A stretch of DNA of 11,542 nucleotides, taken from positions 1 to 11,542 of the forward strand of contig SKIC01000054.1 in NCBI GenBank assembly GCA_007116685.1. The letters run 5' to 3'. The translations under genes were made by a program, and so were the position numbers. This document shows positions 6,848-11,542 of this stretch, piece by piece. Source of the stretch: Balneolales bacterium (GTDB lineage: Bacteria; Bacteroidota; Rhodothermia; Balneolales; Natronogracilivirgulaceae). How positions within the stretch are numbered: the stretch's first letter is position 1; each line of letters begins with the position of its first letter. The notes under the pieces are model-generated. The model had not been told where the DNA came from. It worked only from the letters and a program-made list of their open reading frames with translations, and did no database searches.

Positions 6848-8040
6848 TGTATTCAAAATGGCATTGGCTTCATCCAGCGGGATGGTTTCTGTGGGTTATC
6901 CTCACAGGCTATGTCATTTTTGTACCCTTCTCTATAAGTATCGCTGATACGCCTTTTGAATTACTGGACATCGTTTTTTATGTAGCAGCAGTTGGATTAT
7001 TAATCTCACCAATCATTTTCTGTAATATTCGCTCTTTACGAATATCCGGTTTACGGTTAAACAGAAAGTATGTGTATCACGCAGCAGTCATTTATCTCAT
7101 TTTGACAGGTCTGCGGATTAGTACGTTTACTCTGGATTACGAAATACTCAGAGTTGGTCTGTCGAGCGGTTTCTTTTATCTAAATATTGCTTCTTGGCTG
7201 ATTGTTTTGGCAATGTTTACACTCCCCATGGTTGCCAAGTATAGAGGGATTCAATGGCTAATGTTTACATTGGAAGTAGTATTGCTATTCAACACCGGTT
7301 TCCGAGAATGGATAATTGCGTTTTTTGTAGGCTTTATTATCGTGTTGGCTTCTTTAGGCAGACGAATTCATTGGTCATTGTTCCCGATAGGAATTCTTGT
7401 TTTTCTCTTTGTATTGAGTCCGGTTTGGTATGCTCAGCGCTCTGCATCATCTTACTTACATGGTTTAAGCGAAACAGAACTAGCGACAGAAACAAGAGGC
7501 AAATTTTATCATACAGGAAGATATTTTTTCAACGATTATGGATATTTCTTTAAATCAGCATCGGCTCGCTTGGGGGCGCCAGGAGAAGCATCCATACGCA
7601 TTATTCGTAATATCAGAACCGGCGAAGTTGACCGTAAAGATGTAAGAACTTGGTCCAGAAATTTAAATCAGATTTTTGTGCCTCGTATTTTCTGGCCCGA
7701 CAAACCAAGTTTTAGACCTGGAGAAGAAGTTTATACCACTTTTTATGATCAGGAGAATCCTCGTCAGATTTCTCATCCATCAGGTATAATCGGAGAATTG
7801 TGGTGGTTAATGAGTTGGTATAGCTTCCTGATTTTACCTGCCTTTGGGTTTTTCTTGATGCTTCTGGCTAATGCAATGCTTAGAACCAGTATTTCATGGC
7901 CATTTGTGTATTTCCTGCTTTTTTTCGTGTTTCTGGAGACTCATATCGTATTTTATCTCAGTGGATGGCTGAGAGTGCTTCCTGTTTATCTTATATTCTG
8001 GTACCTCCTAAAGAAAAACAATTTAAGAAACCGGATATAG
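6847..8040 (+). CDS. Wzy-like polysaccharide polymerase (second of two)
   Basis: This polytopic membrane protein of 397 residues has about ten hydrophobic segments and little similarity to the other polymerase outside two landmarks. These are a G-F-R motif at 151-153 at the end of a hydrophobic segment, and V-P-R-I-F-W-P-D-K-P at 278-287 in the large hydrophilic loop. Both sit at matching places in the first Wzy-like protein, so I place them in the same broad family. Function would be periplasmic polymerisation or another transfer of lipid-linked glycan. I chose ATG 6847 because it overlaps the upstream TGA by one base (TGATG), the same arrangement as at 5747 and 9044. An ATG at 6814 would add 11 polar residues and overlap the upstream gene by 34 bases. 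Having two Wzy-like proteins in one operon is unusual. A ligase or an acyltransferase-like membrane protein are weaker alternatives. Confidence 0.78.
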   Translation: MYSKWHWLHPAGWFLWVILTGYVIFVPFSISIADTPFELLDIVFYVAAVGLLISPIIFCNIRSLRISGLRLNRKYVYHAAVIYLILTGLRISTFTLDYEILRVGLSSGFFYLNIASWLIVLAMFTLPMVAKYRGIQWLMFTLEVVLLFNTGFREWIIAFFVGFIIVLASLGRRIHWSLFPIGILVFLFVLSPVWYAQRSASSYLHGLSETELATETRGKFYHTGRYFFNDYGYFFKSASARLGAPGEASIRIIRNIRTGEVDRKDVRTWSRNLNQIFVPRIFWPDKPSFRPGEEVYTTFYDQENPRQISHPSGIIGELWWLMSWYSFLILPAFGFFLMLLANAMLRTSISWPFVYFLLFFVFLETHIVFYLSGWLRVLPVYLIFWYLLKKNNLRNRI

Positions 8041-9044
8041 TGATAGTCTTTTGCACCACATCTTCCCAATATGGTGGTGTTGCCAGAGTGCAACAGCATA
8101 TCAGAGAATATTTGCACGACTCTGGCTTGAAATACATTGAACTATCCTATAATCCAAAATCCCTGCGATTATTGAATCAGGTCAGATTCATAAGGAAACT
8201 TCGTCAAGTTATTAAAGGTGCGGATTACCTGATATTTTCCCACCCTCATTTATTTCGGGCGATGGACTTTATTCCCTCAAAAACCTTCTCTACAATAGTT
8301 TTTACTCATGGATTAGAACTTTATAAAGCAGGACCAGAATCAGTTTCGAATTTATTGAAAGATGTTAATCTTGTCGTTACAAATAGTAAATTCAATGAAA
8401 ACTGGCTTAAATCAAAAGCCAATTTGAGTAACGTACAAAGCGTCTATTATCCCGGTTTAAAATTCTCATTGAATTCAAACCCTAAAGGAAACCAGGTATT
8501 ATGCGTTTCCAGAATGATGAAGACAGAAGAGTACAAAGGGCACCGAAAATTAATTGAGGCATGGGAGCAAGTTGCTAAAGAGATACCTGATAGCTCTTTA
8601 CTTTTTTGTGGCAAGGGTGACTTAGTTCAGGACTTAAAAGACCTTGTTTCGAATTTAAATCTGGATGAAAGTATTACCTTTACAGGATATGTTTCAGATT
8701 TAGAATTGATTGATTTGTATCAGCAGTCGTCTGTTTTTGCAATGCCAAGCTTAGGCGAGGGGCAAGGTCTCGTTTGGCTGGAAGCCATGCAGGCAGGATT
8801 ACCGATTATCGCTGCTTCCGATACTGTTGCTGAAGAGTTTGTAACGGATGGTGAGCATGGTATACTGGTTTCCAAAAACTTTACGAAAGAAGAGTTAGCA
8901 TCAGCAATCATCAAAGCTCTGAATGATAAAAACTGGAGAAATAAAGTAAGAAAAGCGAATTCTGAAAGAGTGAAAGATTTATCAATAGCGGATAATTTCA
9001 ACAGTTTTATGGATGAAAGTTTAAACGTTGAAGGTGTAGCCTGA
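8040..9044 (+). CDS. GT4 family glycosyltransferase (GTG start)
   Basis: This is a second GT-B fold transferase, probably acting on the same lipid-linked repeat unit in the cytoplasm. The N-terminus has a short beta strand followed by the Gly-Gly loop Y-G-G-V-A-R typical of GT4 enzymes. The donor half shows V-S-R-M at about 156-159, F-C-G-K-G-D, and the E-x7-E pair Glu240 and Glu248 (G-E-G-Q-G-L-V-W-L-E-A), then M-Q-A-G-L-P-I. I place the start at the GTG at 8040, which shares one base with the TAG of the polymerase gene (TAGTG) and begins just at the first Rossmann strand, giving 334 residues. An upstream ATG at 7896 would give 382 residues but overlap the polymerase gene by 145 bases and add an unrelated segment. 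At 334 residues it is a little short for the family but has all core elements. Sugar specificity is unknown. Confidence 0.88.
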   Translation: MIVFCTTSSQYGGVARVQQHIREYLHDSGLKYIELSYNPKSLRLLNQVRFIRKLRQVIKGADYLIFSHPHLFRAMDFIPSKTFSTIVFTHGLELYKAGPESVSNLLKDVNLVVTNSKFNENWLKSKANLSNVQSVYYPGLKFSLNSNPKGNQVLCVSRMMKTEEYKGHRKLIEAWEQVAKEIPDSSLLFCGKGDLVQDLKDLVSNLNLDESITFTGYVSDLELIDLYQQSSVFAMPSLGEGQGLVWLEAMQAGLPIIAASDTVAEEFVTDGEHGILVSKNFTKEELASAIIKALNDKNWRNKVRKANSERVKDLSIADNFNSFMDESLNVEGVA

Positions 9045-10885
9045 TGTGTGGAATAGCAGGAGCTTTCGATACTCAATCTGACTCACTAAAAGTAATGGAG
9101 CGCGTCAAAAATATGACCGCTCTTTTGGGACATCGTGGACCGGACTATTCTTCCGTGCAAACTCTTGGGGATGCAGTTTTTGGTCACAGTAGGCTTTCCA
9201 TAATTGATACCAGCAATGAATCAAATCAACCATTTTTAGGAGCAAATAGGAAAACAGCGCTTACCTACAATGGCGAAATCTATAATTTCAAAGCGCTACG
9301 TTCTGTTCTGCAAGGTGAAGGCGCTCATCTTAAAACAGATGGTGATACAGAAGTACTTCTACACTTGCTGAACCGCCATAAGTTAGCCGCATTGCCAAAA
9401 TTGAATGGGATGTTTGCTTTTGGATATTGGGATTCAGTATCTAAATCTATGCTTTTGGTTCGGGACCGTTTGGGAATAAAGCCACTCTATTACACCTTTA
9501 AGAGTGGTGGATTGTACTTTGCATCCGAATTACGAGCTTTGAAACCGGTTATTGACGCAAAACTAAATCATGCTCAGCTAAGTCGTTTTTTATCTCTTCA
9601 ATCCGTGCCGGGAGAACAAACTATTTTTGATGAGGTTCATGAATTGCCTCCCGGACATTACTTGAAATATGACCAGCATGGTAAATACGAAGTAACACCT
9701 TGGTACAACCTATTAGACGTTTTAAATCAGGAGAAAAAGGAAGAAATAACACCTGAGGGTCTCAGGAATCAGTTTTTTAAAGCCGTTCAAAGAAGATTAG
9801 TGAGTGATGTTCCCATTGGAGCATTTCTGAGCGGTGGTGTGGATTCCTCAGCAGTTGTAGCTGCTATGGCTCAGCAAAGTAAGAGCCCGGTTAAGACTTT
9901 TTCTGTAGGGTTTGAAGATGAAGCTTTTGATGAGAGAATATTTGCCACAGAAGTTGCCAATCTATATAAGACAGACCACCAGGAAATTGTACTCAGCGAA
10001 AAAGAAGTTCTGGATTCTATAACCGAAGCTGTGTTAGCAATGGATACTCCAACGGGCGATGCGGTTAATACCTTCATCGTGAGTAAGTTTACTAAGCAAA
10101 GCGGTTTAACGGTGGCTTTATCAGGTCTTGGGGGAGACGAGTTGTTTTCGGGATATCCATCCTTCAGCACCTGGAATTATTTGAAAAATGTACGCTGGGC
10201 ATCTAAAGCTCCTCATAAATTCAGAAAGTTCTTATCAGGAATTATTCCCGGATCAGGAATTCAGTCCGCAAAAATTAAAAGTTTATTATCCGGATCAATT
10301 ACCCCGGCTGAGGTAGTCTACAGGCTCAGGCAGGTTTTTACGGATGATATGGTGTCTAAGCTTGGAATAGAGCCATGGCAATGGTTGAGTGTGTTTGGTA
10401 CTGATATTATTAAGCCTCAGGATGAGTTAAGCTATGCAGAACTCCAACTCTATTGTAGCCCGGTTTTATTAAAGGATACAGACCAAATGAGCATGGCACA
10501 TGCGCTTGAAGTTAGGGTGCCCTTTCTGGATCATGAGTTTTTATCTTTTGTATCACAAATTCCAGTTTCCCGAAGAAAAGCAGTTAGAGGAAAGTGGCCG
10601 AAATGGTATTTTATAGAAGCACTAAAAAACGATATTCCTGAATCCACTTATCAAAGGAAAAAAGCAGGTTTTGTATTGCCGATGGATAGATGGATGAAAA
10701 AGGAATTGTTAGATTTTACCATGACCGGACTGCAAACTAAAGCCATGAAAGAACTGTTTTCTAACAAGTATTTGGATACCTTAACCAAAGACTTCTTTGA
10801 GGAAACCGGAAAAACCAGCTGGTCTCGCATTTGGCTTTTGTCTGTTTTGGGAAACTGGATTGAAAAGAATACTATTAGTCTATGA
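9044..10885 (+). CDS. AsnB-like class II glutamine amidotransferase, probable glycan-modifying
   Basis: This 613-residue cytoplasmic enzyme has two domains. The N-terminal class II glutaminase begins M-C-G-I, so Cys2 becomes the terminal nucleophile. It also shows R-G-P-D (31-34), Arg50, N-G-E (76-78) and G-D-T-E around Asp101. The C-terminal synthetase domain has the ATP-binding PP-loop S-G-G-V-D-S-S (263-269) and L-S-G-L-G-G-D-E-L-F-S-G-Y (359-371). Ammonia from glutamine would be transferred to an adenylated carboxylate. Asparagine synthesis from aspartate is the founding activity, but homologues inside polysaccharide loci (WbpS-type) are thought to amidate uronic acids. With UDP-glucuronate made by the first gene of this cluster, sugar-acid amidation is the favoured inference. 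The ATG overlaps the upstream TGA by one base, and a weak GAAGG lies at 9030-9034. All catalytic landmarks are intact. Family assignment is secure; the substrate is not. Confidence 0.9.
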   Translation: MCGIAGAFDTQSDSLKVMERVKNMTALLGHRGPDYSSVQTLGDAVFGHSRLSIIDTSNESNQPFLGANRKTALTYNGEIYNFKALRSVLQGEGAHLKTDGDTEVLLHLLNRHKLAALPKLNGMFAFGYWDSVSKSMLLVRDRLGIKPLYYTFKSGGLYFASELRALKPVIDAKLNHAQLSRFLSLQSVPGEQTIFDEVHELPPGHYLKYDQHGKYEVTPWYNLLDVLNQEKKEEITPEGLRNQFFKAVQRRLVSDVPIGAFLSGGVDSSAVVAAMAQQSKSPVKTFSVGFEDEAFDERIFATEVANLYKTDHQEIVLSEKEVLDSITEAVLAMDTPTGDAVNTFIVSKFTKQSGLTVALSGLGGDELFSGYPSFSTWNYLKNVRWASKAPHKFRKFLSGIIPGSGIQSAKIKSLLSGSITPAEVVYRLRQVFTDDMVSKLGIEPWQWLSVFGTDIIKPQDELSYAELQLYCSPVLLKDTDQMSMAHALEVRVPFLDHEFLSFVSQIPVSRRKAVRGKWPKWYFIEALKNDIPESTYQRKKAGFVLPMDRWMKKELLDFTMTGLQTKAMKELFSNKYLDTLTKDFFEETGKTSWSRIWLLSVLGNWIEKNTISL

Positions 10886-11542
10886 AAATATTACATGTTG
10901 TTCCAAGTATAGCTCCCGAAAGTGGCGGTCCGGCAAGGGCGGTGGTGGATTTTGCCAACTTGCTCTCAGATCAACATGAGGTTACAATAGCTTGTACAAA
11001 TGAAGGATTTAAAACTCGTCAGAAGGACGGCATACACCAAAAAGTTGGACTTTCTGATAACGTGCAGCTTAAAATGTTTTCATTCAAAGGAAAGCATTCG
11101 TCAAAATTCTCAGTTTTTCTATTGCGATGGTTTAAGCACGAACTCATTCATTTTGATGTCGTTCATATCCATGCGGCATTTTCAATCATGTCTTCTTTGG
11201 CTGCTAAAGAGTGTCGAAGACAGGGGGTTCCATTCGTTTTCAGACCGCTAGGTACCTTATCTCCCTATTCTATGCGTTCAGGAAACACCCAGTTCAAAAC
11301 TTGGTATTGGAAGTATATTGAGAGCAAAAACTGTAATGCCGCCCGCTGTATTCACGTTACTTCAGAAAAAGAGAAAAAGGATATTCTCAATTTAGGCTTG
11401 TCAGCTCCGGTAGAAGTGAGTCCCTTACCCGTTCAGACTTCATCAGCTTCTCCAAAATCAAAGTCAAAAAAAATACGATTTGGTGTTTTGACCAGACTCC
11501 ATCCCAAAAAAAATCTGGAAACCATGTTATTGGCACTAGAGG
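10882..11542 (+). CDS. GT4 family glycosyltransferase, N-terminal part (3' end outside window)
   Basis: An open frame starts at ATG 10882, overlapping the TGA of the amidotransferase gene by 4 bases (ATGA), and runs without stop to the right edge, giving 220 visible codons. The protein begins with a hydrophobic strand (M-K-I-L-H-V-V-P) and the GT4 loop S-G-G-P-A-R-A-V-V, then D-V-V-H-I-H-A at about residues 92-98. It continues with F-R-P-L-G-T-L-S and ends with the start of the donor-binding half, L-T-R-L-H-P-K-K-N-L-E (about 207-217), where GT4 enzymes carry the basic residues that contact the donor phosphates. The E-x7-E motif would lie beyond the window. It is probably the third transferase of the same repeat-unit pathway. 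Sugar specificity cannot be told. The C-terminus is missing only because of the window edge; there is no sign of a broken gene. Confidence 0.9.
   Translation, partial: MKILHVVPSIAPESGGPARAVVDFANLLSDQHEVTIACTNEGFKTRQKDGIHQKVGLSDNVQLKMFSFKGKHSSKFSVFLLRWFKHELIHFDVVHIHAAFSIMSSLAAKECRRQGVPFVFRPLGTLSPYSMRSGNTQFKTWYWKYIESKNCNAARCIHVTSEKEKKDILNLGLSAPVEVSPLPVQTSSASPKSKSKKIRFGVLTRLHPKKNLETMLLALE

Noticed and set aside
7896..8039. Upstream ATG 7896 as start of the second GT4 gene
   Set aside because: It would overlap the polymerase gene by 145 bases and add 48 residues unrelated to GT4 enzymes. The GTG at 8040 fits the one-base overlap pattern and the start of the first Rossmann strand.
8720..9076. Minus-strand open reading frame of 118 codons
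   Set aside because: It lies wholly opposite the end of the second GT4 gene and the start of the amidotransferase gene, shows no recognisable domain, and is low-complexity (Ser/Leu-rich). It is a shadow of real coding sequence.
11000..11251. Plus-strand open reading frame of 83 codons near the right edge
   Set aside because: It is out of frame inside the GT4 gene starting at 10882, whose product shows clear family motifs along the same stretch.
1..11542. tRNA, rRNA, CRISPR array, insertion sequence or attachment site
   Set aside because: I saw no array of direct repeats, transposase motifs, terminal inverted repeats or RNA gene signatures, and coding sequence fills nearly the whole window.

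Overview
The window is one dense, entirely plus-strand stretch of a surface-polysaccharide (capsule, exopolysaccharide or O-antigen) biosynthesis locus. It holds ten genes, the first and last cut by the window edges, with essentially no intergenic DNA: the largest gap is 9 bases. The DNA is moderately AT-rich. Strong Shine-Dalgarno sequences are mostly absent, and a BY-kinase/co-polymerase lies beside a sugar-nucleotide module. This fits a Gram-negative bacterium of the Bacteroidota/Balneolota type, but that assignment is an inference from style and not a diagnosis.

Layout. Positions 1-1402 are the precursor module: the C-terminal part of a UDP-glucose 6-dehydrogenase, then a UDP-glucuronate decarboxylase, so UDP-glucose -> UDP-glucuronate -> UDP-xylose. 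Positions 1409-4340 are the chain-length/export module: a Wzc-like co-polymerase fused to a tyrosine autokinase, and a small secreted protein whose core resembles an SLBB domain. Positions 4350-8040 hold two different Wzy-like polytopic membrane proteins flanking a GT4 glycosyltransferase. Positions 8040-11542 hold a second GT4 glycosyltransferase, an AsnB-like amidotransferase and the start of a third GT4 glycosyltransferase.

Inferred pathway. The GT4 enzymes would build a repeat unit on a lipid carrier in the cytoplasm. The amidotransferase probably amidates a carboxyl group, perhaps of a uronic acid made through the dehydrogenase. One or both Wzy-like proteins would polymerise it in the periplasm, and the Wzc-like kinase would control chain length. 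A flippase, an initiating phosphoglycosyl transferase and a full-length Wza are not visible and may lie outside the window.

The genes are translationally packed. From 5747 to 9044 every junction is a one-base stop/start overlap, and others overlap by 4 and 8 bases. This pattern decides two start codons (6847 and 8040). No promoter, terminator, RNA gene, mobile element or CRISPR array was found. The points most worth a second look are the two Wzy-like genes in one operon, the orphan SLBB-like protein with a C-terminal hydrophobic helix, the 16-A tract inside the dehydrogenase gene, and the kinase gene with no usable ATG that follows the decarboxylase stop codon in the same frame.
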